Shown here: piece after piece, positions 6,158 through 13,079 of the stretch | Position numbering within the stretch: the first letter of the stretch is position 1 | Layout of the letters: every line of letters starts with the position of its first letter | Notes under the pieces: model-generated | The model's input: only the letters and a program-made list of their open reading frames with translations | What the model was told of the DNA's origin: nothing | The model's database searches: none | Translations under genes and position numbers: made by a program | NCBI GenBank assembly: GCA_900548365.1 | Contig: URKM01000037.1 | Coordinates: 1 to 18,586 of the forward strand | Reading direction: 5' to 3' | Length of the DNA stretch: 18,586 nucleotides | Origin: an uncultured Collinsella sp. | GTDB lineage: Bacteria > Actinomycetota > Coriobacteriia > Coriobacteriales > Coriobacteriaceae

Positions 6158-7849
6158 ATGAAGATCCTCATCATCGGCGGCGTCGCAGGCGGCGCCACGG
6201 CGGCCGCGCGCCTGCGCCGCCTCGACGAGCAAGCCGAGATCATCGTCCTGGAGCGCTCGGGCTACGTGAGCTACGCGAACTGCGGCCTGCCCTACTACAT
6301 CGGCGGCTCGATCACCGATCGGCGCAAGCTCACGCTGCAAACCCCCCAAAGCTTCCGCGACCGCTTCGATATCGATGTGCGCGTCCTCAACGAGGCCGTG
6401 TCGATCGATCGGGACGCGAAGCAGGTCGAGGTCCGCGACCTGCAGACCGGAGCGATCTACAGCGAGAGCTATGACAAGCTCGTCTTGTCCCCCGGGGCGC
6501 GGGCCGTCATCCCCGATCTGCCCGGCGTCGACGCCGAGCGCCTCTTCACGCTCCGCACCGTCGAGGACACCTTCCGCATCCACGAGTTCGTCGAACGCGA
6601 GCAGCCCCGTTCCGCGGTCGTCGTGGGAGCCGGCTTCATCGGCCTCGAGATGGCCGAGAACCTCCGCGAGCGCGGCATGGACGTCACGGTCGTCCAGCGC
6701 GGCGGGCACGTCATGCCCAACCTGGACCCCGATATGGCGGCCATCGCGCACAACCACATCCGCGCGCACGGCGTCGAGCTCCTGCTCGATGCGAACGTCG
6801 AGGGCTTCGAGCCGCAGGGCGACGGGACCATGCTCACCGGAATCGCAGGGGCCGCGCCCCTCGCCTCGGATATGGTCGTCCTCGCCGTGGGCGTCGCGCC
6901 CGAGAGCTCGCTTGCCCGCGAGGCCGGCCTCGAATGCGGCATCCGCGGCTCCATCGCCGTCGACGAGCACATGCGCACGAGCGACCCGGACATCTACGCC
7001 GTGGGCGACGCGGTGCAGGTGAAGAACTACGTCACCGGCGAGGATGCCCTCATCGCGCTGGCCGGCCCCGCCAACAAGCAGGGCCGCATCGCGGCCGACA
7101 ACATCTGCGGCATCCCGAGCCGCTTCACCGGAAGCCAGGGGTCCTCGGTTCTCAAGCTGTTCGACCTCACCGTCGCCGGCACCGGCCTGACCGAGGCCAT
7201 GGCCCGCGCCGCCGGCCTCGATGCCGACTTCGTCGTGCTATCGCCCGCAAGCCACGCCACCTATTACCCCGGCGCGAGCAGCATGACCATAAAGGTCGTC
7301 TACGAGCGGAAAGGCGGCCGCATCCTGGGCGCCCAGATCATCGGCGCGGACGGCGTCGACAAGCGCATCGACGTTCTGGCCACCGCGATCCGCGCGAACA
7401 TGGGCGCCGCGGACCTCACCGAGCTCGACCTTGCCTACGCGCCCCCGTACTCCTCGGCGAAGGACCCGGTCAACATGGCGGGCTTCATGATCGAGAACAT
7501 CCTCGAGGGGCGCGTCCGGCAGACCGATTGGCGGCGAGCGCTCGCACCCGGAGAGCACGAGGTCCTGCTCGATACGCGCACCGACGGCGAGTTCGCGCGC
7601 GGCTCCCTCCCGGGCGCCCTGCACATCCCCGTCGACGAGCTTCGATCACGCTTGGGCGAACTGCCTCGCGACAAGCGCCTCGCGGTGTTCTGCCAAAGCG
7701 GATTGCGCAGCTATCTCGCCTGCCGCATCCTGGCGCAACACGGCTACGACTGCGCCAACGTCGCCGGCGGCTACGGCTTCTACCAGGAGACCATGCTCGA
7801 TGAGGAGCGGCGCCGCGCCGGAGTCGCCGACTGCGGCGTCGTCGTGTAG
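6158..7849 (+). CDS. CoA-disulfide / persulfide reductase fused to a rhodanese domain (CoADR-RHD type)
   Basis: 563 residues. Order: FAD-binding Rossmann segment (KILIIGGVAGGATAAARLRR, 2-21), redox Cys42 in SYANCGLPYYIGG, NAD(P)H-binding segment AVVVGAGFIGLEMAENLRERG (about 154-174), the FAD-contacting GDAVQV near residue 286, a dimerisation domain with AKDPVNMAGF, and a C-terminal rhodanese domain (about 465-550) with active Cys512 in CQSGLRS. Characterised enzymes of this architecture reduce CoA-disulfide, CoA-persulfide or polysulfide with NAD(P)H. Which substrate applies here cannot be read off. The tail ends in ADCGVVV, with one extra cysteine. The gene sits four bases after a stand-alone rhodanese and upstream of a Crp/Fnr regulator, pointing to sulfane-sulfur detoxification or respiration. 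It is homologous to the NADH oxidase at 10666-11997, which lacks the rhodanese domain. Confidence 0.92.
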   Translation: MKILIIGGVAGGATAAARLRRLDEQAEIIVLERSGYVSYANCGLPYYIGGSITDRRKLTLQTPQSFRDRFDIDVRVLNEAVSIDRDAKQVEVRDLQTGAIYSESYDKLVLSPGARAVIPDLPGVDAERLFTLRTVEDTFRIHEFVEREQPRSAVVVGAGFIGLEMAENLRERGMDVTVVQRGGHVMPNLDPDMAAIAHNHIRAHGVELLLDANVEGFEPQGDGTMLTGIAGAAPLASDMVVLAVGVAPESSLAREAGLECGIRGSIAVDEHMRTSDPDIYAVGDAVQVKNYVTGEDALIALAGPANKQGRIAADNICGIPSRFTGSQGSSVLKLFDLTVAGTGLTEAMARAAGLDADFVVLSPASHATYYPGASSMTIKVVYERKGGRILGAQIIGADGVDKRIDVLATAIRANMGAADLTELDLAYAPPYSSAKDPVNMAGFMIENILEGRVRQTDWRRALAPGEHEVLLDTRTDGEFARGSLPGALHIPVDELRSRLGELPRDKRLAVFCQSGLRSYLACRILAQHGYDCANVAGGYGFYQETMLDEERRRAGVADCGVVV

Positions 7850-7924
7850 TCCATAGGGTCCTCCCAAAGCGCTCGGCCCACGGCGTACGTTCCGGGCGCA
7901 CCCCACCCGATGCAGCCCCTCCCA

Positions 7925-7958
7925 CGCGGCTCCGTGCAGCGGCCTGCGCGGAGCCGCG
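7925..7958 (+). terminator. Strong GC hairpin after the reductase gene, possible terminator
   Basis: CGCGGCTCCG (7925-7934) pairs with CGGAGCCGCG (7949-7958). A T-G wobble and GCAG/CTGC continue the stem to a CGGC tetraloop, about 15 pairs in all. The following CTTGCATGTT is only weakly T-rich, so termination may be partial. It lies 75 bases after the reductase stop and 87 before the regulator's start. Confidence 0.5.
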
Positions 7959-8045
7959 CTTGCATGTTGCAGAGAAACCTGTCACGCTGGGCGAAACGGA
8001 CATCCATCGACGAGCCTGCAAGCGGCCGTCAGCATCGAGGGCACC

Positions 8046-8738
8046 ATGGACTTTGCATCGAACGCCGGTGTCGCCGCGCAGGCGCTCGCCGAAACGCTCC
8101 CCTTCTGGAAGGATCTGGACGAAACCCAACGGTCGCGCCTGGCAGCGGCGACGCGCCTGATGCGCGCGCATGCCGGCGAGCGCATCCAAGGCGGCGGCTC
8201 GGGATGCGCCGGCGTGATCGTCGCGCTCGAAGGCAGCCTGCGCGCCTACATGCTTTCCGAAGGCGGCAAGGAGATCACTCTCTTCCGCGTCGAAGCCGGC
8301 GAATCCTGCGTCCTGGCGGCCTCGTGCATCCTGCCCATGATCACCTTCGACATCGCACTTGACGCGGCCGGCGACACCGAAGCGCTCGTCATCGACCCCC
8401 GCTTCTTCTCGCAGCTCGCCCAGGAGAGCGTCGCCGTCGAAGCGTTCCTCTACCGCCAGACGGCCCAGCGGTTCAGCGACTGCATGTGGGTCATGCAGCA
8501 GGTCCTGTTTTCCAGCTTCGATGCGCGGCTCGCAACGTTTCTGCTCGACGAGCTCTCGCGGACGGGCAGCGCGCGCATCGCCATGACCCACGACGAGATC
8601 GCGCGGCACCTGGGCAGCGCGCGCGAGGTGGTATCGCGCATGCTCAAATACTTCGAACGCGAGGGCCTCGTCGCCTTGAGCAGGGGCGCGGTCGACATCG
8701 TCGACCGTCGCGGCCTGCTCGCGCTCGCCACCTCCTGA
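8046..8738 (+). CDS. Crp/Fnr family transcriptional regulator
   Basis: 230 residues, the normal size. The N-terminal half is a cyclic-nucleotide-binding-type beta barrel (about 15-125: GVIVALEGSLRAYMLSEGGKEITLF, then EAGESCVLAASCIL). It is followed by the dimerisation helix (about 128-160) and a winged helix-turn-helix (181-211: THDEIARHLGSAREVVSRML), where S191-R193-E194-S197-R198 are the likely DNA-contact helix. The FNR-type N-terminal [4Fe-4S] cysteine cluster is absent, as are cAMP-binding residues I would expect. Instead Cys88 and Cys94 form a C-x5-C pair in the barrel, with Cys54 and Cys146 elsewhere, which makes thiol-based sensing possible (inference). The ATG at 8046 follows GAGGGCACC. 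It lies downstream of, and in the same direction as, the two rhodanese genes, so it probably controls them. Confidence 0.88.
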   Translation: MDFASNAGVAAQALAETLPFWKDLDETQRSRLAAATRLMRAHAGERIQGGGSGCAGVIVALEGSLRAYMLSEGGKEITLFRVEAGESCVLAASCILPMITFDIALDAAGDTEALVIDPRFFSQLAQESVAVEAFLYRQTAQRFSDCMWVMQQVLFSSFDARLATFLLDELSRTGSARIAMTHDEIARHLGSAREVVSRMLKYFEREGLVALSRGAVDIVDRRGLLALATS

Positions 8739-8800
8739 TCGCGCCCTTTCCGCGACGCGGGCGACGAGGGCCCGGCCCCGCGCCGCGCCGCCCCGTGGGC

Positions 8801-10078
8801 CTATCGTTGAAACAGGCTCGCGAACCCCTGCGCGATGCCCGCCATCGCACCGCGCGCGATCCGCTCCGCAGCGATCTGGGCCAGCTTGCCGAACGCCGGG
8901 CCGAGCACCGCGCGCGTCCGATTGTCCGCGGACCGCAGGGCCTCGCGGATGAGCTGCGCCGCACGGGGACCACCGCCGAAGATCTCCCCGGCGTTCCGCG
9001 CACCCGAAGCCTCGAGAGCTCGGAAGAGCGCGTCGACCACCTCGGGCAGCTCCTCGTTGGAAAACGATGCCAGCCACGTCCCCAGCACCTCATGGGTGCC
9101 GCGGGCCGAGGAGCTCACATCGGGTTCGCAGATGAATTCGCCATCCTCGACCTCCCAGCTGAACACGCTGTGCTGGTCGATACCGTACGCCCTCGACCGC
9201 ACCGCGCGGGCGGGAGCTGCCGCGTCCATGATCATGCCGACGACGGAATCGACGGGCACCGTGCGGTCCATGCGCCCCTCAAGCGACTGAAGCGCGACGC
9301 ACGCCGCCCCATCGGAAAGAAAGCCGGTCTTGAACCCCGGTCCGTCGTGGTCGAACACCCGCGCGATGCGCGCGCGGACCCGCGCCGAGCAGCGAACGGC
9401 GGCATACGTCGCGAGGTTCCCGCCCTTCGAATGCCCGCCCACGTACAGACGCTCCGGCAGATGCCGGGCGACGAGCTCCAGATACGCCGCCGCCATGCGC
9501 TGCGCGCTCACCGGAGGCGTGAGCGCCATGTCGAAGTTCTCGCGCCATCCGGTAAACGAGGTGTCCGTTCCCCGGAAGCCCACGTACGCCCACGCACCCG
9601 GCATCACGTAGCAGGTGGCGGAGAACTGGACCCGCCGCGGTCCGTCGAGCAGCGACACGTAATCGCGCAGCTCGAGCGTCCGAAAACGGGGGCTCGCCGC
9701 GACGGCGGCAAGCTCGCGCTTGATGTTGTCCTGGTCGAGCCCGGTAAACATCGTCCCGTAGCGCTCCGCCGCGAGCAAGTCGCCCGCATGCGCCGCGCGA
9801 ACGCCGCGAGCGCGAAGCCGGTCGGCGAGCGCATCGGCCGCGAACGACAGGCGGTCCAAAAACGTGCCCTCGGTTCCGGGCAGCGCCGCGTCGCCGTCAT
9901 CGATGCCGCCCACGCATCTCAGGCGGGTGACATCCGCATCCCGAAGGCCCGGAACGATTCCCGAGCCATCGATCATGCACAGCTGCGACAATATCGCCGA
10001 ATCGACGGCGCCCAGCGGCCGCTCGTCGAACGGACGCAGCTCCGTTTCCGTGTAGGCAATCAAATCCACCGCGTGCAT
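8801..10078 (-). CDS. DUF2974 (Mbeg1-like) alpha/beta hydrolase
   Basis: 425 residues, no signal peptide or clear membrane segment. The nucleophile elbow is GGHSKGGN with Ser217, the exact form used by the DUF2974 group of predicted lipase-like hydrolases. Before it come AYVGFRGTDTSFTGWRENFDM (a class 3 lipase-like oxyanion/GTD segment, about 164-184), and after it FDHDGPGF, the family's Asp region. The DQHSVFSWE histidine (about residue 305) is a plausible third member of the triad. The N-terminal 120 residues carry helical charged sequence and the C-terminal 100 are alanine-rich helices. The start chosen is the ATG at 10078, preceded by GGAGACGGGAGG; an upstream extension to 10231 is arginine-rich and has no site. 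It converges with the Crp/Fnr gene with a 62-bp gap. Substrate unknown. Confidence 0.85.
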   Translation of the reverse strand: MHAVDLIAYTETELRPFDERPLGAVDSAILSQLCMIDGSGIVPGLRDADVTRLRCVGGIDDGDAALPGTEGTFLDRLSFAADALADRLRARGVRAAHAGDLLAAERYGTMFTGLDQDNIKRELAAVAASPRFRTLELRDYVSLLDGPRRVQFSATCYVMPGAWAYVGFRGTDTSFTGWRENFDMALTPPVSAQRMAAAYLELVARHLPERLYVGGHSKGGNLATYAAVRCSARVRARIARVFDHDGPGFKTGFLSDGAACVALQSLEGRMDRTVPVDSVVGMIMDAAAPARAVRSRAYGIDQHSVFSWEVEDGEFICEPDVSSSARGTHEVLGTWLASFSNEELPEVVDALFRALEASGARNAGEIFGGGPRAAQLIREALRSADNRTRAVLGPAFGKLAQIAAERIARGAMAGIAQGFASLFQR

Positions 10079-10245
10079 CCTCCCGTCTCCGCATGGCGTT
10101 CCGTCCCTTATACCCATCTTCGATCGGGCGCGGGCGCGGCCACGATGCCGCCCGCGCCGATCGGCGGTCCGCGCGGGCGCGGCGACGGCGAGCCGGCACG
10201 CGCTCCCGGGTTGCGAGCTGTCCCGATGCACCCGGTGACGGCTGT

Positions 10246-10273
10246 TTGTTTTATATCATCTGCACACTATCTT
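10246..10273 (+). promoter_or_regulatory. Possible promoter left in front of an esterase remnant
   Basis: TTGTTT (10246-10251) and TATCTT (10268-10273), with a 16-base spacer, lie in a sharply AT-rich stretch (10245-10320) unlike its surroundings. The only plus-strand reading it could serve is the truncated esterase frame at 10394. An ATG at 10316 begins a 12-residue frame (MSEYVGGERIPL) that could equally be chance. Confidence 0.35.
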
Positions 10274-10393
10274 TTATCTGATGATTCCCTAGAGTTGTTA
10301 ACAGGTAACGCTACAATGAGTGAATACGTCGGCGGCGAGCGCATCCCCTTGTAAGCGATCGTCGCCGGCGCCCATGCCCACGAAGAAGGCCCC

Positions 10394-10528
10394 GTGGCAC
10401 AAGTCATCATCGACTACTTCTCATCCTCGCTCATGCGAACCACCGCCGTCGACATCCTGCTGCCCTTTCCACGCGCCGGGAGGACACCGCGATCGGCGTG
10501 CATCCCGCGCGCGCCCGAGCAAACATAA
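10394..10528 (+). pseudogene. 5' remnant of a tributyrin-esterase-type (esterase D family) gene
   Basis: A GTG at 10394, four bases after GAAGAAGG, opens 44 codons. The first 24 residues (VAQVIIDYFSSSLMRTTAVD and ILLPF) look like the conserved first strands of the putative esterase family (PF00756), which usually start with 'M-A-x-x-x-x-x-x-S-x-S-L-x-R-x-x-x-x-x-V-x-L-P'. After LLPF the frame loses family character and ends at 10526-10528; a +1 shift there would give TRREDTAIGV and remain open further. The rest of the hydrolase (about 220 residues, with the GxSxGG elbow) is missing because the NADH oxidase terminator and gene follow directly. The assignment rests on a short match from memory. 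Confidence 0.4.
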
Positions 10529-10574
10529 AGGCGCTTGCCGCGGATGCCCGCCATCTGCAGGCCCGCGGCAAGCG
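10517..10574 (-). terminator. Intrinsic terminator of the NADH oxidase gene
   Basis: CGCTTGCCGCGG (10532-10543) pairs perfectly with CCGCGGCAAGCG (10563-10574) across a 19-base loop. On the minus strand the hairpin is followed by CCTTTATGTTTG. It lies 92 bases after the oxidase stop and overlaps the end of the esterase remnant. Confidence 0.65.
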
Positions 10575-10665
10575 GCATCGTGCGATTGGGACGGAAGCGG
10601 GCTACGCGGGGCCTAGGGAGACCCGGCCCAAAACCGCATCGGCGCCCGGCAACACTTCCGCGTCG

Positions 10666-11997
10666 CTACTCGGCGCCGAGCGCGCACATGGTGATGTAGT
10701 TGTACGGCTGGTTGAAGTGGGGCAGGAAGAAGATGTCGAGGAGCTTGAGCTTGTCGATGGTCACGCCCTCCTCGATGGCGAGCGAGAACATGTGGATGCC
10801 CATCGAGATGTCCTCGGTCGAGGCCATCTGGGCGCCCACGACACGACGGCTGCCGCGCTCGTAGACGATGCGAATCTTGACGCTGGCGTTCTCGCGCATG
10901 AAGCCGGGACGCTGCAGGTCCTCGTAGTCGGCGTGGGCGACATCGAGGCCGGCGCGGGTGGCCGCGGCGACGGAGAGGCCGGTGGAGACCATGTTGTAGC
11001 CGAAGATCGAGATGCCGTTGGAACCCTGGACGCCGATGGACTCGAGCGGGGTGCCTCCGATGTTGTGGCCGGCGACGATGCCGGAGCGGACGGCGTTGGT
11101 AGCGAGGGCGATGTAGGCCTCGGCGTTCAGGGCGTTGGACCACACGGTGGCGCAGTCGCCGATGGCGTAGACATCGGGGTCGCTGGTGAGCTGGTGGCGG
11201 TCGACGTGGTAGGCGCCGTTACCGAAGAGCTCGAGGTGATCGCGACCGAGCGCGCTGTTGGGGATGAAGCCGATGGCGTTGATCACGAGGTCGGCCGGAT
11301 AGGTGCCGCCCTCGGCCTCGATGGCGTTCACGCGGCCGTCCTCGCCATGGTAGGCGACGACGCGCTCGCCGAAGTGGCACTCGATACCGTGCTCGGCGAG
11401 GTTCTCGTCCATGGCGGCGGTGAACTCGGGGTCGTAGTAGCTCGCGAGCGAGGTGGGGGCGATGTCGAAGAGGCGGACCTCCTTACCGCGGCGCTTCGCG
11501 GCCTCGGCGATCTCGACGCCGATGTAGCCCGCGCCGATGACGGCGACGGAGCGCACGTCGTCGCGGCTCATCCAGCGGTCGACCTCCTGGCCCTGCTGGA
11601 AGAGCTTGAGGAAGCTGATGCCGTCGAGATCGCAGCCGGGAAGCTTGGGCGAGATCGGTAGGGAGCCGGTCGCCAGGACCAGCTTGTCGTAGGACTCGTC
11701 GAAGGTGGAGCCGTCTGCGCGCTCGCAGTGGACCACGTGGCCCTCGAAGTCGATCGAGGTCACGGAGGTCTCGAGGTGGATGTCGGCGCCCTTCGCCTCG
11801 AACGCCTCCTTGTTGGTGTAGAAGAGCTTGTCGCAGGAATCGATCTGGCGACCGACCCACAGCGCCGTACCGCAACCCAGGTAGCTGAGGTTGGTGTTGC
11901 TATCGATCATAACGACCTGCTGGTCGGCATAGTTGTCGAGCAGGGTGTTCGCGGCGGCGATACCCGCATGGTTGGCTCCGACGATGACGGTCTTCAT
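10666..11997 (-). CDS. nox: H2O-forming NADH oxidase (Nox)
   Basis: 443 residues, the usual size. This cytosolic FAD enzyme oxidises NADH and reduces O2 by four electrons to water, regenerating NAD+ and removing oxygen in anaerobes and fermenters. Features: FAD-binding TVIVGANHAGIAAANTLL (3-20) with the lineage-typical GANHAG, the single redox cysteine Cys42 in SYLGCGTALWVG, the NADH-binding VAVIGAGYIGVEIAEAAKRRG, the second FAD contact DPDVYAIGDCATV, and a C-terminal interface ending FLPHFNQPYNYI. There is no rhodanese tail. The start is the ATG at 11997 with GAAAGGA nine bases upstream; an ATG six codons earlier lacks a site. Strong codon bias suggests high expression. It is divergent from a nitroreductase and ends in its own terminator. 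H2O2-forming or CoA-disulfide activity cannot be fully excluded. Confidence 0.92.
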   Translation of the reverse strand: MKTVIVGANHAGIAAANTLLDNYADQQVVMIDSNTNLSYLGCGTALWVGRQIDSCDKLFYTNKEAFEAKGADIHLETSVTSIDFEGHVVHCERADGSTFDESYDKLVLATGSLPISPKLPGCDLDGISFLKLFQQGQEVDRWMSRDDVRSVAVIGAGYIGVEIAEAAKRRGKEVRLFDIAPTSLASYYDPEFTAAMDENLAEHGIECHFGERVVAYHGEDGRVNAIEAEGGTYPADLVINAIGFIPNSALGRDHLELFGNGAYHVDRHQLTSDPDVYAIGDCATVWSNALNAEAYIALATNAVRSGIVAGHNIGGTPLESIGVQGSNGISIFGYNMVSTGLSVAAATRAGLDVAHADYEDLQRPGFMRENASVKIRIVYERGSRRVVGAQMASTEDISMGIHMFSLAIEEGVTIDKLKLLDIFFLPHFNQPYNYITMCALGAE

Positions 11998-12316
11998 TGG
12001 TGCGAGTCCTTTCAAGATGCATGCTCGTTACGGGCGCGGGCTCACGGATCAGGCTCGGCCCGCCCTCATCCGCGCAGTAAGCCATAGCTTACCTTATTTG
12101 TTACCGTTTTGATACCATATTTTGAAGGGAGCGGTTTTCCATGTCCAAGGGCGCCCTGCCATCCGTTCACGGATTCGCATTGTTACCGTCTTGTTATTCC
12201 ACCGCACGACCGACTTGGTTGGGGAATACTGGAAGCGCTCCTGCCCGCTGCGACGGATTCGCGCTAAAAGAGCAGGTAGCTTACCGTATTCATACATTGT
12301 GCTACAGGAGTTCGCC
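11998..12316. other. Divergent regulatory region between nox and the nitroreductase
   Basis: This AT-richer spacer carries repeated short motifs. TTACCGTnTTnnTA occurs at 12101-12114, 12183-12196 and 12281-12294. TAGCTTACC occurs at 12085-12093 and 12277-12285. The perfect inverted repeat GTAAGC-CATA-GCTTAC lies at 12077-12092. These are candidate operator sites for shared control. No Rex-type TTGTGA-N6-TCACAA site is present. Open frames that run through the spacer into the nitroreductase lack start signals. Confidence 0.5.
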
Positions 12317-12835
12317 ATGGAAGTTATGGAAGCCATCCTCACGCGCCACAGCACGCGCGGCTTTATCGACAAGCCCGTTTCGAAAGACCTTCTGGAGGAG
12401 ATCGCCTCCGCCGGCACCTATGCCGCCAGCGGCAAAAATCGGCAACCCGTCACCATCGTCGTGGTCACGAACCCCGAGCTGCGCGATGAGCTCTCGCGCA
12501 TCAACGCGGACATCATGGGCACCGACGGCGACCCCTTCTACGGAGCGCCCGCCGTCCTGGTGGTGCTCGCCGACACCTCCGCGCCCACATACCTCTACGA
12601 CGGCAGCCTGGTCATGGGCAACATGATGATGGCCGCTACCGACCTGGGCCTGGGAAACTGCTGGATCCACCGCGCCAAGGAGACGTTCGAGCGAGAAGAC
12701 GGTCGCGCCATCCTGGCGAAGCTGGGCCTCGAGGGAGCGTACGAGGGCATCGGCAACCTCGTCGTCGGCTATCCGGCGGGCCCCGCGCCCGAGCCCAAGC
12801 CCCGGTTGGACGGACGCATCGTCTTCGCCGACTAA
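12317..12835 (+). CDS. Nitroreductase family protein
   Basis: 172 residues, at the short end of the family. These FMN enzymes reduce nitro compounds, quinones or flavins with NAD(P)H. Visible marks are the N-terminal FMN-phosphate motif AILTRHSTRGFIDKPV (R-x-S-x-R), AASGKNRQPVTIVVV (PSGKNRQ-type), YDGSLVMGNMMMAATDLGLGNCWI, and the C-terminal GYPAGPAPEPKPR, the usual 'GYP....P.PK.R' end. The start is the ATG at 12317 with CAGGAG six bases upstream. It is read away from nox, with which it may share the motif-rich 319-bp spacer, and both use reduced nicotinamide. The natural substrate is unknown; the family call is firm. Confidence 0.9.
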   Translation: MEVMEAILTRHSTRGFIDKPVSKDLLEEIASAGTYAASGKNRQPVTIVVVTNPELRDELSRINADIMGTDGDPFYGAPAVLVVLADTSAPTYLYDGSLVMGNMMMAATDLGLGNCWIHRAKETFEREDGRAILAKLGLEGAYEGIGNLVVGYPAGPAPEPKPRLDGRIVFAD

Positions 12836-12885
12836 CCTCATCCCGCACCGAACGCCGAGGCCTCATCCCGCACCGAACGCCGAGG
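12836..12885. repeat. Perfect 25-bp tandem duplication
   Basis: Bases 12836-12860 are repeated exactly at 12861-12885. The unit begins CCTC and ends GAGG, and it starts immediately after the nitroreductase stop codon. An exact copy suggests a recent slippage or duplication event. Confidence 0.9.
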
Positions 12886-12898
12886 CCGCTCGCATGCA

Positions 12899-12947
12899 AA
12901 CGGCCCCTGCCTGCCGAAGCCATGGGCACGGCGGACAGGGGTCCGTT
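12899..12947. terminator. Hairpin between convergent genes, possible bidirectional terminator
   Basis: AACGGCCCCTG (12899-12909) pairs with CAGGGGTCCGTT (12936-12947) with one bulged T, and further GCCG/CGGC pairing extends the stem inward. T runs are short on both sides (GTTT on the minus strand), so efficiency is doubtful. It lies between the ends of the nitroreductase and map genes. Confidence 0.45.
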
Positions 12948-12970
12948 GCCATGAAGGGCGCCGCTGCGTC

Positions 12971-13014
12971 CGGCGGCCCCACGGCTGTTGCCCGGCGGCC
13001 CCACGGCTGCTGCC
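12971..13014. repeat. 22-bp tandem duplication with one mismatch
   Basis: Bases 12971-12992 repeat at 12993-13014 with a single T/C change, and a partial third copy (CCCGGCGGCC) follows near 13021-13030. The sequence is unrelated to the 25-bp duplication 86 bases away. Confidence 0.85.
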
Positions 13015-13079
13015 CGGTGACCCGGCGGCCGAGGGACTTCAACCCGGCAGTCGCGGCGTACCGGCCCAGCCGATGCGGC

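Noticed and set aside
8486..10354. 622-codon plus-strand frame opposite the DUF2974 gene
   Set aside because: The minus-strand protein has clear catalytic motifs; this one is arginine-rich and has none.
10498..11661. 387-codon plus-strand frame opposite nox
   Set aside because: Antisense shadow; its composition is the mirror of nox codons.
12122..12316. Longer nitroreductase start at 12122, or a leader peptide at 12141
   Set aside because: The family N-terminus begins at 12317 with its own ribosome site. The 12141 frame runs out of frame into the gene without stopping.
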